A stretch of DNA of 64,000 bases from Hymenopellis radicata (taxonomy: Eukaryota; Basidiomycota; Agaricomycetes; Agaricales; Physalacriaceae). Below the pieces are notes generated by a model that saw only the letters and a list, made by a program, of their open reading frames with translations, did no database searches and was not told the DNA's origin. The stretch spans positions 62,001 through 126,000 of the forward strand of contig JADNRX010000060.1 in the NCBI GenBank assembly GCA_015501595.1, given 5' to 3'. Positions within the stretch are counted from its first letter, which is position 1; each line of letters starts with the position of its first letter. Both the position numbers and the translations under genes were made by a program. Positions 24,369 through 35,592 of the stretch are shown here, piece after piece.

Positions 24369-27252
24369 TCAAGGCTGCGGCCGACTTGATTCTGCTGCAG
24401 GGAGGCTTTCATTGAGGACGTTCATAGCCATATCAAGCCTCTTTCTGGCCACCTCACCCGTGAACCGCCTCCGTATATGCTCCTCCAGATGCATAGACCG
24501 ATCTGCACACTGGACGACCTTGCTGCTAAGTAAGTAATCTCCTGGAAATTCCGTGATTTCACAATTTGGATTGCGGTTCCAGGCTATAATATTCTCCATG
24601 AGAGCCCGACATCTATCCCAAGACGGATGCGTCGGATTCAGTGCAGTCAAGGACCGCAAGCTTTCGGCGTCGGTAAAGACAACACACACGGCGATAGCGA
24701 GGTTCTCGGGCTCGTAGAGGTGGTCAATAAATTGTTGTCGAGAGACAGCCATCGACGGTGATGTGAGGCCGGAAACAAAGCGGTCAATGATTTGTTCTCG
24801 GTACGAGACACCTGTCGCGAACCCTGCCCAGGCCCATCCTGCTATCCACAGTGGACCGAGTCTCTGCATCCATTCGTCTTGGACGAAGAGACAATATGCT
24901 TCGTGTTGGCCAGAATCTAGTGCCCTAGTCATCAGAAGACCTGCGCGTTGTAGAATGGAATAGAAGGATACGTAGTCCATTGGGTGTTGGGTGTATACGG
25001 AGTGTAAATTGTACTGCAAACGAGACATCGCGATATGTAATAGAGTTGCATGAATAGGTCGCGGAGGAAATGGCTGCTTCCAGAGAGCATATCTGTAGCA
25101 AATTGAGAGGATAGAGGACATACATCCATCGAGTAGGTGCATCGATACTGAAGGAGTATAATTCGGGCGGTCAAAACGTCTGAATGCTTTGAGCACTACA
25201 ATCTGGTCCATTAACTGCATGGTCAGTTCATCCTTAAAGGGGCACACTGATCCCAAATAAGCCAAAGCCGCCTCCAACAACATCCAATGAGACTGCGCCT
25301 CGGACGCTAAAGAAGAACCATCTATGTCGACTTCCGGCAGAGTGTGACCCTCGTCAATGTGATGCAATGCGAATTTTGCAGCGGCCAGGAGGGCGCGAAA
25401 GGGGGTCGACAACGACAACGACGGGCCAACATCGAAGTCCATCAGTGCCGGCATCTCTAAAAAGTAGTCCCAGAGAGCCGGCGGGGGAAACACTTCTAAT
25501 GCATGTCGCAATGTTTGGGGAGACACAGTATCAAGGTGCGGGAGCGGCCCGATGAACTCGGGCAACATGACAGCGGCGAACAGAGCATGGGCACCAGCTG
25601 TCACTTTCGGGTCACTCAAACGAAAAGCGCCGTTGGAAGCAGCCAGGGTGACAAGTTTGCTCCAGACTAGAGGATGGACAGCAACTTCGTGGCTTTCAAT
25701 GAATAGCTCCCTGATCTGTACTGGTGTTCTCCGGACCATTGGCGTAATCGCCAATGCTAGATCAAAGCGAGCATTTCCTGTGTTGAGAATGCTTGAGGGT
25801 GGGTCCAAATGGTTTGGAAGGAAGAGATAGGAGCGAAAGAGTCGCTCGAGAGTACCCTCCGAGCCAGGGAGGCACTTCAATACTGTGTCATTGTCTTGGG
25901 CTTTTTGGGTCGACTCCGTGACAATGTCCTTAAGCTCCATGCCCAGTGCATTACGCCATGTTGATTCGGCATACTGTTGTACTGAAGCGGGGAGGCCTCC
26001 AATGGCCATTAACACAATGCGCTCCACAACAGGATTCGACGACATTTTATAAAGCCAGTCTAGTGCATCAACGGAGACCTCGTTGAAAGTCATGCCCACG
26101 GAACGATTTTCTAAATCCAGCAATGATAGGACCTCATGTCCAGTTTTGTGCATATCCCAAGGCAAATAACCGAGGTATCGGCTGTGCTGAAGTTGTCTCT
26201 CGACAGCCCTCCGCGCAATATGCCAGGGTAATAACATAGCCTGATAGACGTAGGTAAGAAAGTCACTCAGCGGGGTCTGATACGGACACTGGGGGTAAAA
26301 GATCGGGAGGGCGTTGCTGATGAAGTACAGTGCGCAGAGAATCACTGTCATCACGCCGACAGCCCATGCTAGCGACACATGCAAGGGGATAAAAAAAAGG
26401 ATCAGACCGGAGAGGAAGAGCATGAGGGAAAGATGCATGATGATTGGCAACATTCCTATGATAACGCGAACGCGCCAACGCTCGAGGCCTGTGAATCTGA
26501 AATGGCGCACATGACTACGATGACGAGAGGTTCCGGAATGGAGGGACATGTAGTGGTGAAGCCACTGTTTGACGAGAACAGCAGCAAGTGCAACGGCTAG
26601 GCTCGCAGAAATGCTAACGACCCAAAAGCTGTTGACCAAGATATCAATTCTGTTCGCCACGAACACTGCGGTGGGGTTTGCGGAAGGGCTGGTAATATTG
26701 ACGACGGAGGCGCCATCAGCCAGAGCAAGCTGAATGGCCACGAGATCATGGAGAAGAATGGCGGTCATCTCTCCATAATCTGCCTGCAAGTTCTGGGACG
26801 CCTGTACAAGAAACGACGTGACGACAGCGGAGAAAAGACCAGCCTAAGTTCCAAGTCAGATACAGTTCGTCGTAATCAGCGAAATCACATACAAATACGA
26901 GCATGACATCTAGACCGTCGCGATATCGCCCGATCATGTTGGCATCGAACGCAGCGGCTTCCTCGACGTACACGCGCCATACCTTGGCATTGGGAGCAGA
27001 AGTCTCTTCACAATACGGATCGTCTGGGAACCGCGTGTCATAGTCGTCGTTGAAGACGAAGCCAGGGGGAGGGGCGTCCTGTTTAATTCCAAAAAAGTGC
27101 TTGTCGGGTTGCACTGTGGGTCGGGTACGAGATGCTGTTTGGGGAGGCTCGGGGGCGTCCTGGTCTGCAAAGGATTCCAGAGGGACTCGAACACCAGCAG
27201 TATCGGCCTCATTCAGAGGCGATTCTTCGTGCGTAGGACATTCTGGCGGCAT
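24369..27252 (-). CDS. DUF6535 domain membrane protein, copy 2 (intact)
   Basis: Exon 1 is 26893-27252 (MPPECPTHEE), exon 2 24369-26843; the intron of 49 nt sits at the same place as in copy 1. The product is 944 residues and has no stop. The N-terminal third is the DUF6535 domain: FNDDYDTRFPDDPY, VWRVYVEEAAAFDANMIG, then hydrophobic segments GLFSAVVTSFLVQ, WVVSISASLAVALAAVL, LPIIMHLSLMLFLSG and WAVGVMTVILCALYF. The remaining 600 residues are soluble and rich in Leu and Ala, with no recognised motif. It is close to copy 1 (5460-8358) over the whole length and lies inverted to it about 16 kb away. The upstream homology reaches past the start codon (LIPATT before MPPE), so the duplication took in the promoter-proximal part. 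The function of the family is unknown. Confidence 0.9.
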
Positions 27253-27438
27253 TGTCGTGGCAGGAATCAAGGCGCGTCTACCCACATGACACCGCCCCTG
27301 CGCTTCTCACGAATTAATTTTGTAACTTTGAGCATTTTTCGAATCGACTTTTGACTTGTGATCACACATCTGCCTCGAAAAAACTGAGAAATACATCATC
27401 AGTTGTAGGAATGTCGCTCACAAGTCACAATTATCTAC

Positions 27439-29767
27439 TTATCCCGCATTCAACTTCCTTGCAGCCTTCTCCGCAATCTCCCCATAGTGTCTCATCCCTC
27501 CATCCAGCACCTTCAAGCCTCCCTTGAACACCCTATACACTTTCCCACTAACCTCTCCCCGTCCTCCGTCTTCACTATCATCATCACTGCCATCATCCTC
27601 GACCTCTCCTTCAACCACACCTCTCATAAAATACCGATCGTGCGTAACAACCAAAAGCGCACCCCGAAATCCCCTTAGTGCCTCAACCAAAGCTCTGATG
27701 GTGTCCGTATCCAGATGAGTCGTCACCTCGTCCAATACAAGTAAATGTGGCGCCTCGTCTCCGATGCACGTGCCCAGCGCGACACGTACCTTCTGCCCAC
27801 CCGAAAGATGCACGAGGGGTACATCGGTTACGACGCGCCCTGACAAGCCCAGGGAACCAAGGACCTTCCGAGCCGCAGACTCGCTCAAATCGGGGTGCGC
27901 AGCCATAACGTGCGACAAAGCGGTCATCTCGGCAGGGAGCGCGGTGAGCTTCTCCACCTCGTGCTGAGTAAAATGCACCACCCGCGCGCGTGGATGGAGA
28001 GTGACGGTCCCACTTGAGGGCTTGAGGACACCCAAAGCGAGGTTGACAAGCGTCGACTTTCCGGATCCGTTCAATCCACATAGGCCAACGCGTTCTCCGG
28101 GATGGATGGCGAGCGTCACATCAGAAAGAACCTTCGTCTTTGCCTTTGGGTACGCATACGAGATATGCTCCATGCTGAGAAGCGCGCCAGGAAACCGCAA
28201 CGGCGGAGGGTTCAGCGGGATCGTCATCTTCGCTGAGCATCGACAGTCGGCACCTCAATATCCGCCCGGTTCTTTAGATGGAATCCTGCCAAGTCCCTGT
28301 TTAGCTTAAATCGCCCGCCCTTCATTCCAACCTCCAACCCCGACCGCTCTTCAATCTTCTTCTTCCTAGATGCAGCCTGCTTCAGCTTCTTATCATCTCC
28401 CGTTCGTTTCGCGGCAGCAATATTGGCTTGAATCGTATCCTCCATATGGGCATTCTTCTTGTCTGCTACTTCTTTGAGACGCGTCATCCTCCTGATCTGA
28501 TTCCTCTTCTCATGCTCGTATGCCGAGAGGTTGCCCTTGAACGTCTCGAGCTTCTGCTCCCTCAGCACGAGAAGTTCGTCAGCGACAGCATCGGCAAAGT
28601 CGTGATCGTGGGTGATAACCAAGACGGTGGTATCGACGAGAGATTGGATGTATGTTTGAAGCCAAATGACGGCGGGAAGGTCAAGGAAGTTTGTGCACTC
28701 GTCTAGAAGGAGAATGTCGACCTTTTGGAATAGGGCGCATGCAAGGGAACAGCGTGTTCTCCATCCTCCGGAAAGAGACGTGAAAGGTTGGTCGATTTTG
28801 TCTGAGGGAAACCGAGGCCAAGCAGAATAGTTCTGGCGCGAGCTTCTGCGTTGCCGGAGTTTATCTAAGCCTGAGAGTCAGTGAATCATTCTGCATGGCT
28901 CGAAGAGTTGCTTACAGATTCCAAAAGGGATTCAATTTCTGAGAGTCGCGCCATGACAGCATCTGACGCTTTCTGTATTTCGGACGCGTCAACGTCATTA
29001 TTGGTTTGTTGTACTCTTGTGAGATATGGGCGTTTGAACTGTTAATGGTAGAGGCAACACAAGACCTACAATTCTGCAGACTCTAGAAGTGCCTTCTCCG
29101 CTGCGACCAGCTCCTTTCGCGCTTTGGCACCACGAGCATTACTCCTGTACGCGGCAATTTCGCGTTGTTCAGCAAGTTTGCGCTCCATATCCTCGTGGTC
29201 GAGTTGGCTAAGCGCTTTGACGATGTCCAAAGGTTCGGCGGATTCCAGGACTTGGGTTAGAACTAATGCAAAGTTCACTAATTTTCTGATCAACGGGCGG
29301 GTCATGGTCCACGTACGTATAAGGTGCTGAAGGGCGCGCTGTCGGCGCGCATCGCTCTTAATGACATATTGAAGGACGGTCACCGACTCGTCGTTCTGCG
29401 CGTCGGGATCGAGTGCAGTACCGGCCAGGACATTTTGACCTAGTAAAAGCATCCGTATGCCCCACGACACTCCAGGAATTCTGCCTTCAGCCAGTGCACG
29501 CATTAGGGCTACATTTCATTACTATTAGGATCTGTCTGATTGAAAATGTCAACGCGACTTGCTAGACTTTCCGACTCCGTTCCGACCTACAAGAACATAG
29601 TGAATGTCTTCAAGAAGCTTGAACTCGGCATGCGCTAGTACCTCCTTGCCGCCAATGGAGATGCTGAGGTCGTGGACATCGATGTCTTTAGTGGTGGGGA
29701 TGTCGACGGCGTCGGTGTGGAAGCGGCTCTGGGCGGCGGTGACGGTGAGAGTGTTCGACTTGGACAT
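27439..29767 (-). CDS. ABC-F family ATPase (two ATP-binding cassettes, no membrane domain)
   Basis: The start at 29767 gives [20 protein letters not shown], then Walker [10 protein letters not shown]. The first intron (29509-29562) is GC-AG and restores GKSTLMRAL. The first cassette continues with the signature [13 protein letters not shown] near 28770 and Walker [13 protein letters not shown], then the linker typical of ABC-F. The second cassette has [17 protein letters not shown], signature [13 protein letters not shown], Walker [13 protein letters not shown] and an acidic insert before the end at 27439. ABC-F proteins of the Gcn20/Arb1 type act on ribosomes in the cytosol. The frame breaks by one base near 28807 (between GLGFP and DKIDQPF), and again at 28224-28227 where TGA overlaps an ATG. 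The junction near 29065 is also unresolved. Hence this is either a recent pseudogene or a gene with sequence errors. Confidence 0.8.
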
Positions 29768-30249
29768 TGGGACTCTGAGAGTGGTCGGGCGAGACGACGA
29801 GAGCTTTTAAGAACCATGTCTGTACTGGAGACGGACCCGATGTTGACTCGCGTTGAGTGAATGAAAGCAAGTCGGCAGATCGGACCGAGCGGTTCAAGCG
29901 TCCATTACTTGTCGACCGACTATCATGTTTAACACAAACATCGGCAGCCCAGAGCTACTAGAGCACTCAACACCAACATGTGCCCGCTCGAAATGCCATC
30001 GAACTGCCAACATTTTTCGCCAGTGTCACTAAAGAGATCAACAGGCAGTAACCATGAACGCGTCTGATTACTCTCCTTCGATGGTTAACAATTTCACCTG
30101 GGCAAATTCACTTGCCCGCCAAAAAGTGCACTTGCCTAACTATTCACTCTCCTCTCCTTCCAGAGAGCGCTCACGGCATCATCCAACTACCTGAAACATG
30201 CTCTCATAACGTTATCCTACAGAGACAGAGGTTGTCGCTTAATACCACC
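29768..30249. promoter_or_regulatory. Divergent intergenic region, ABC-F / SMP-30
   Basis: About 480 bp between the start codons of the ABC-F gene (minus) and the SMP-30 gene (plus); it must hold both promoters. The SMP-30 frame is open upstream to 30112, but the Met at 30250 in a CCACCATGA context aligns best with the family. No specific regulatory motif was recognised. Confidence 0.4.
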
Positions 30250-31209
30250 ATGACGAACCACGAAATAGCCACCTTTGGCGAACCTTTCTTCGATTCGCAC
30301 TGTGTCATAGGCGAAGCGCCCATCTACCGTTCATCGGACGACACACTGCATTATGTCAATCCTCTGGCCGACCCGCCAGAGATCCACATCCTCTCTCTCG
30401 CCACCAAACAGCTCCGTATTCTCCCCTTGGCCGATGCCATCACAGTAACGTCGTTCAGGAAAGGGCGCCCCGGATACATCGCCGCAGGTACCCTCGGCTT
30501 CGCGTTCATCGATGAGGAAACCGGCGCACTGGAGAACTTTGTTCAAGTCCTCTCCGAGGCCGTTCGCGGGAAGCTGCGATTTAATGACGGCGCCTCGGAC
30601 TCGAGAGGACGTTTCTGGGCGGGTACTATGGACCACGAAGCTATTGGGTTACCACTCGGCGGCACTACGCCAGGCGGGAACCTGTACCGTTGCGATCCCG
30701 ATGGAACGGTCACCCAACATGCATCGGGCTTATACTGCTCTAATGGCATCGCGTGGTCCGCTGACAACAAGTGGATGTACCACAACGACTCGTACGGTCT
30801 TGTAACAAGGAGATATGCGTTCGACGAGGAGCAGGGTACTCTGAGCGCTCCTTCGGTGTTCTTGGACTTTCGCCCAGACGCTGATTCTATATCGGTGGAG
30901 GAGAAGCATCAGGGCGGTGAGCCGGATGGGATGGTGTTGGATGCGGAGGGAAATATATGGATTGGGATCTGGGGAAAGGGATGTGTGCTGTGTTATTCGC
31001 CGGAGGGGAGGCTGTTGCGCGAAGTTGTTGCGGAGGGTGTTCCGTATGTGACCTGTCCTGGCTGGGCTGGTGACGATCTTGGGCTATTGGTGTGTACGAC
31101 TGGGACAAGGCATGGGGTGGGCGGCCCAGATGGCGGGAAGCCGTTTATGCTTGACGTTGGTAAGAAGTGGGGCGTGAAGGGTGTTGAGAAATTCAGGTTT
31201 GCTGGTTAG
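30250..31209 (+). CDS. SMP-30/gluconolactonase/LRE family protein
   Basis: A single exon of 319 codons starting MTNHEIATFGEPFF. Visible family features: the metal-binding Glu in VIGEAPIYR near residue 20; KLRFNDGASDSRGRFWAGTM, with the conserved Asn-Asp-Gly and metal-binding Asn; the NLYRCDPDGTVTQHASGLY strand; SNGIAWSADNKWMYHNDS, with the catalytic metal-binding Asp/Asn; GGEPDGMVLDAEGNIW near the end. It would be a calcium- or zinc-dependent lactonase with a six-bladed propeller in the cytosol. Length fits the family. Short, broken copies of its central part occur at about 36586-36700, 36860-36930 and 40120-40250. Confidence 0.93.
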   Translation: MTNHEIATFGEPFFDSHCVIGEAPIYRSSDDTLHYVNPLADPPEIHILSLATKQLRILPLADAITVTSFRKGRPGYIAAGTLGFAFIDEETGALENFVQVLSEAVRGKLRFNDGASDSRGRFWAGTMDHEAIGLPLGGTTPGGNLYRCDPDGTVTQHASGLYCSNGIAWSADNKWMYHNDSYGLVTRRYAFDEEQGTLSAPSVFLDFRPDADSISVEEKHQGGEPDGMVLDAEGNIWIGIWGKGCVLCYSPEGRLLREVVAEGVPYVTCPGWAGDDLGLLVCTTGTRHGVGGPDGGKPFMLDVGKKWGVKGVEKFRFAG

Positions 31210-31610
31210 TGAGGTGGAAAGCACGCTTCATGTTTGGAGCAACCAATTTCCGGTAAGCTTCAGGATTGTTATTGTCGGTAAAGTCCGTTTAACTCTGCTT
31301 GAGGCTATCATAATATTCAAATAAGAGCATCATTACTTTACTGATGATGCTGCGCTGTGTTGTTATGGTGTTGGACACTTGTGTTATGTACTTGTGTGTT
31401 ACCGTCAATTTTTTTTTCACAAGTCGGGCAAGTCGCAGGGTGTGTGTGTTCTAAATCGAGACGCTCAAGCGTCGATGACGGTGACGTGCAGACCTGTATG
31501 CGCATTACCATATTCGGCCTCTCTCCTTCTACCACCACCTCGTCCACTCTCTTTCTCGCCTAATTTACGCCTTCTCAGCAAAGGAAAACAACAGAAAAGA
31601 GGCAGGAACT
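31210..31610. promoter_or_regulatory. Intergenic region before the EH-domain gene
   Basis: About 400 bp containing the SMP-30 3' UTR and the promoter of the next gene. A T-rich tract (about 31407-31420) and CT-rich sequence (31515-31560) precede the start codon, as is common in basidiomycete promoters. Nothing else is seen. Confidence 0.4.
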
Positions 31611-32927
31611 ATGACATCCATTCAATCGCGCATACATGCTTTCGAAGCGCTCAGCGGGTCCTCACAAAGTATCGAAAACGATTGGGTTGCAGCGCCTCCT
31701 CTGCCACCGAGACAGCCTTCTACGCCAACATCGTTGGTGTCGGTACCCTCAGAAAATACTCCGAAGAATGGTGAAAATCACACATATCCTCCGGATTCGT
31801 CGGTGACCAGACCAGGCATGAAGCAACGGGTTGGCTCCTCGTCTTCATTGCTTTCGTCGCGTTCCCGTTCATCAACTACATCCTCGACGTCGGCAAGGAA
31901 TACGCCCAAATCCATGGGTCCGACGTTGACTACCCCTACTATTCCATCACACGCCGCCTCCTCGAGTATATCCTCCATGCAGAGCGTTTCACTGGAGCAC
32001 TCGGACGCCGATGATGAATCGTTTGAGAGTGTCAGCGCTCAGCTTTCCAGCTTTGAGCAGGTCAGCCCCATCCGGGAGCGACATGAACTCTTGACCGCCA
32101 ATCCCTCGAACGGAGGCAAATCAATACCACCGAAACTCCCAGAGAGAAAAAGCACCACTGCCACTGTCAACTCGGCATCATCTTCGACCGGTAGGAAACC
32201 GCCTCCTCCACCTCCTCCGATGCGGACTACACCTTCCCCTGCTCCGTCCATTTCATCATTTACTTCCTATTCTTCGTACGCATCCTCCATATCATCCTCC
32301 AAACCTTCCTCAGTATCCACATTATCCGCCTCCAAACCTGCCGCCAAACCACCACCGCCTCCCATAAAGGCAAAGCCCAGTCTCACGAATGTCCGGCTAT
32401 CTCGTCCGACCCCCGTTCCGCCCGCAGCACGCGCACGCTACGTTTCCCTCTTTGATGCCAACCTGGCTTTGGCACAGGCAGCAGCGACGCAAAAAGCGAA
32501 GCCGCCACCTCCGCCACCGCGTCCGGATAACAAACCGACGACTCCGCCGCGCCCTGGAGACAAGGCGGGAAACCAGCTTTCGCCTCCCCGGTCTAGGCAA
32601 GGGTGGAGAGGTATCTCGGTGGATTTGACCACTACGTCTCCCACGAGTGCTACGTTTCCTACGTCGCCGTCGTCTCCGACATCACCGGGTGACGAGAGGG
32701 ACACGGAGAAATTGCATCCTGAGGTGGTTAAGCGGTTATGGGAACTGAGCAGGCTGCCAAAGACGCGTCTGAGGGAGATATGGGAAGAGTGTATATCGGG
32801 GACTGGTGCGAAGGATAAAAGCAGAGGTGTTGGAAGGGATGAGTTTGTGGCGGGGATGTGGCGCATTGATGAGGAGTTGAGAAGACGGTCTTTGGGTGGC
32901 GGTAGGGGCAGTCTTCGACGGCGTTGA
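31611..32927 (+). CDS. EH-domain protein, Irs4/Tax4-like, with Pro-rich tracts
   Basis: A single exon of 438 codons starting MTSIQSRIHAFEAL. Most of the protein is disordered and Ser/Pro/Thr-rich, with three proline tracts (KPPPPPPPMR, KPPPPPIKAK, KPPPPPPRP) that could bind SH3 or profilin. The last 75 residues form an EH-like domain: LHPEVVKRLWELSRLP, LREIWEECI and GVGRDEFVAGMWRIDEEL. The order of a disordered N-terminus and one C-terminal EH domain matches yeast Irs4/Tax4, which act in phosphoinositide signalling and autophagy. Assignment to that pair is by architecture. The EH domain itself is clear. Confidence 0.85.
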   Translation: MTSIQSRIHAFEALSGSSQSIENDWVAAPPLPPRQPSTPTSLVSVPSENTPKNGENHTYPPDSSVTRPGMKQRVGSSSSLLSSRSRSSTTSSTSARNTPKSMGPTLTTPTIPSHAASSSISSMQSVSLEHSDADDESFESVSAQLSSFEQVSPIRERHELLTANPSNGGKSIPPKLPERKSTTATVNSASSSTGRKPPPPPPPMRTTPSPAPSISSFTSYSSYASSISSSKPSSVSTLSASKPAAKPPPPPIKAKPSLTNVRLSRPTPVPPAARARYVSLFDANLALAQAAATQKAKPPPPPPRPDNKPTTPPRPGDKAGNQLSPPRSRQGWRGISVDLTTTSPTSATFPTSPSSPTSPGDERDTEKLHPEVVKRLWELSRLPKTRLREIWEECISGTGAKDKSRGVGRDEFVAGMWRIDEELRRRSLGGGRGSLRRR

Positions 32928-33756
32928 TTGGGGCTTTCGTTGGAGGTCGTTCAACGACATGGAGTTTAGATACCTTACTTGACCGGCTGGCTACCTCATA
33001 ATATTAGTGGGTATTTATTCCATACTTTGCCAGAGGCATTAGGGCTTTTCGAGAGTGAGCTATACAAGTCGGGACATGATTGTAGAATACCACTAAATCG
33101 GGACTTCAGAGTAATCCTGAGGGAAACTGGATGTTCAATGCATGATCACCGTAAAGCATGCTTCCATTCCAGTCAATGCGACCTCACCCGGCCCATCGGT
33201 CACGAGAAAGCTCTCGGTCACTTCAAAGATGGAGACGAGAACTCCTTCTGGATATTATCGGATATGCAAAAAAGAAACCCTCATTGCTCTCAGGCCGATT
33301 GTTGATTCCTTTCGGAATCGAAATCACCTCGCCGCCCCTTGTAGACGGTAGCGAGACGACGAGGAATACAGCGATCCAGATCGTCCTGGACTCTCGCGTT
33401 AATCTCCAGCTTGACAAAGACGGGAATCCCGGAGCGCCCATGGTGTTCTCGATTCGGAAGATCTTCATCGACTGGTTGAACCAGATCCTGCCTAGACGAC
33501 GGTCAACTTTAATCCACCTTACGGCTCCGGGGATACACGTTCATGTCGGTGCTGGAATCGAAGAGGGTGCCAAGTTGGAGGAGCTGGCCGTCAAGAATAT
33601 TGCATTTCTTATGTAGCTGGAATTTTGAGGGCTTGGTTTCGTTCCAAGGTGCTTACCTAGATTTCTCATGGTGTCCGAGAGATGTCAATCGCCGGGGAAA
33701 TAGAGTACCTATGATTCGCTCATTGGCTACGCCCTCCGACCGACCCAATGACTAAC
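32928..33756. other. Intergenic region before the segmental duplication
   Basis: It holds the 3' UTR of the EH-domain gene. One open frame of 152 codons (33158-33616) includes IQIVLDSRVNLQLDKDG and HVHVGAGIEEGAKLEELA, which read like protein, but no family was recognised and no start context stands out. It could be a gene fragment. Confidence 0.3.
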
Positions 33757-34053
33757 ATTTTGGAAAGTCGCTGATATTCAAACGCCATGCTCCATGTCGA
33801 GTTTAGGCAACTGGGTTCGACGTTCGAAGACGGCTAGTACGTTGTAGCATTGATCAAATTCGTGCTGGCCTTTGTTCGAGTAGGATGCTCTTCGATGTCC
33901 TGGAAATTATAAGAGAGGAGCAGCCCTTGCAGGATCTCATCATGGACAGGGCGATTTGGCAGCAAATCGAGCAATATAGCACTCTTTAGTTGCGCATGAC
34001 TGGTACTATTTATCTGGCAAGGTAATAGGTTGCATTTCTGACTTCAGTCATTG

Positions 34054-35424
34054 TTAGTCTCTGGATGGAAACCGATAGCATTGACTACTTACCAGCATCC
34101 CCTCTAACGTCCAATGGTCGCCGAACTTCTCTGAGTGGTATGGTAACAGGGAACTATAGAGCCGAAGTGAAACACCGCGTTTCGAGCAAACCTCCTCCAG
34201 AGGCACAAACAGCGGGGAGTATCCGAAGACGTTGCAGATAACTAAGCACTTAAACTCGGGGTGAGAATGAAAAGCATTTTCCACAAATGTAGTCAGCTCG
34301 TCGATAGGAAAATCGCCATAAATACTAAAAGTGTAGTCCGTGACTAATGTTCCAAGAGAAGTTGGAAGTTGAGCGGAAAGTGATTCCCATTCCAGCCTCC
34401 AACCAATTACGATCAACTCCTGAAGGCTTGGCCATGATCCACGAAAGGAGAGCAGGGGCTTCATGCGCCGCATATTTTCGCCCTGAAGAATCAGAGTTTG
34501 AAGAGACGACGAGGATGTCATCTCCAAAGCATTTTGCAACTCGTGCTGGAAGTCAAATGCGTCAGAGTTCGACGTATCACATCTCAAAACCTCCAGGGTT
34601 GAATGAAGAATTTGGAGCAAATCGCCGAAAAGAGGTGTGTATCCCCGTATCCTCACGGTGAGATGTCGGACGCGGTGACATGGAATGGGTGTGAATGGCG
34701 CATAGCAACGGGGAAGTGTCGCGCTGTCTCCGGGAATCCGAAAATCGAGGGAAACATTGGGAGTGGAGGCGAGCAGCTGCGACATGCGATTGACACCCTC
34801 GAAAAAGGACTCTCCGTTGGACATGCCAAGGGCCTGAACGGAGTTCAGCATGGGAGAGCGGAGAAGAGTGTCCATGAGTTGTGAGCCGTCGCTTTCCCCG
34901 TCAGACGGAGTCCAGATAATAAGCGATCTTATAGCGCCTTCGGGGATAAGTTCCAGCCAGTCAAATAAAGACTTTGGTATAGGCCCCTCCGGAGACGCTA
35001 GCTTGAGATCCCTTATGAAACTGCGTACATGCTCGCTCCCGTTGAGAGTACGGGCCAAAGCCTCCATTGATACAGTGCCCTTCTCGGGGGAAGGAGCAAG
35101 AGCCACGCAAGCGTACAACAATCTGTAAGCAGCTAGACTCGAACCAATCTCTACGACCTCGCGGAACTCGATCAATGTAGAGACTGGAACGGAATAACCG
35201 TGGGTTAGCACAGTCAAAGTTTTCCCACGAGGATTTCCTCTTTCGGCCACCATCGTGTGCTCCCTCACCAAAAGCTCAGAAATCCCACTTCCTAGAATTT
35301 GTTTCATTTGACCTGAATCTACAGGTATGACTATTACAAGATCCCTCACCCAAGCCGATTCTTTAAATTTCCATTCCACATTCTTTAATGCTTGAAATAC
35401 CTTGCAGCTCTCTAATGTAATCAT
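34054..35424 (-). CDS. F-box-family LRR-like protein lacking its F-box (unit A)
   Basis: An open frame of 456 codons starting MITLESCKVFQALK. Residues from about 97 on (AAYRLLYACVALAPS...) match the unit B gene to the end, including leucine-rich segments such as ILHSTLEVLRCDTS, LQTLILQGENM and LQELIVIGWRLEW. The first 96 residues differ from the unit B protein. They include GSGISELLVR and a 120 bp segment that is repeated inverted at 35593-35712. The real F-box sequence of this copy is stranded upstream at about 35715-35840. The gene seems to have been rearranged, giving a new N-terminus. F-box/LRR proteins recruit substrates to SCF ubiquitin ligases; without the F-box this one would not. Confidence 0.7.
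   Translation of the reverse strand: MITLESCKVFQALKNVEWKFKESAWVRDLVIVIPVDSGQMKQILGSGISELLVREHTMVAERGNPRGKTLTVLTHGYSVPVSTLIEFREVVEIGSSLAAYRLLYACVALAPSPEKGTVSMEALARTLNGSEHVRSFIRDLKLASPEGPIPKSLFDWLELIPEGAIRSLIIWTPSDGESDGSQLMDTLLRSPMLNSVQALGMSNGESFFEGVNRMSQLLASTPNVSLDFRIPGDSATLPRCYAPFTPIPCHRVRHLTVRIRGYTPLFGDLLQILHSTLEVLRCDTSNSDAFDFQHELQNALEMTSSSSLQTLILQGENMRRMKPLLSFRGSWPSLQELIVIGWRLEWESLSAQLPTSLGTLVTDYTFSIYGDFPIDELTTFVENAFHSHPEFKCLVICNVFGYSPLFVPLEEVCSKRGVSLRLYSSLLPYHSEKFGDHWTLEGMLVSSQCYRFPSRD
35134..35252 (-). repeat. Inverted repeat, left arm
   Basis: Inside the F-box/LRR gene of unit A. Its reverse complement runs ATGGTGGCCGAAAGAGGAAA ... to GGTTCGAGTCTAG and is almost identical to the plus strand at 35593-35712. 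Confidence 0.9.
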
Positions 35425-35592
35425 GCTTGTGTCATCGCGTGAGCACCGTTTGGTGAATTAAAAGAGCGAGAATTTAGCTAATTAAATTTGGCCAACGGCA
35501 AGGGCCCTATATTCGTCACTCCTATTGATATGCGGCTCGAGATGGGATTCTAAAATGTAGCATTTATTGGCCTTTTGGTGTGGGAGTGCCAA

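Noticed and set aside
28220..28230. Programmed frameshift or termination-reinitiation at the TGA/ATG overlap of the ABC-F gene.
   Set aside because: There is no slippery site or stimulatory structure, the gene has another one-base break, and ABC-F genes are not known to use this; error or decay is simpler.
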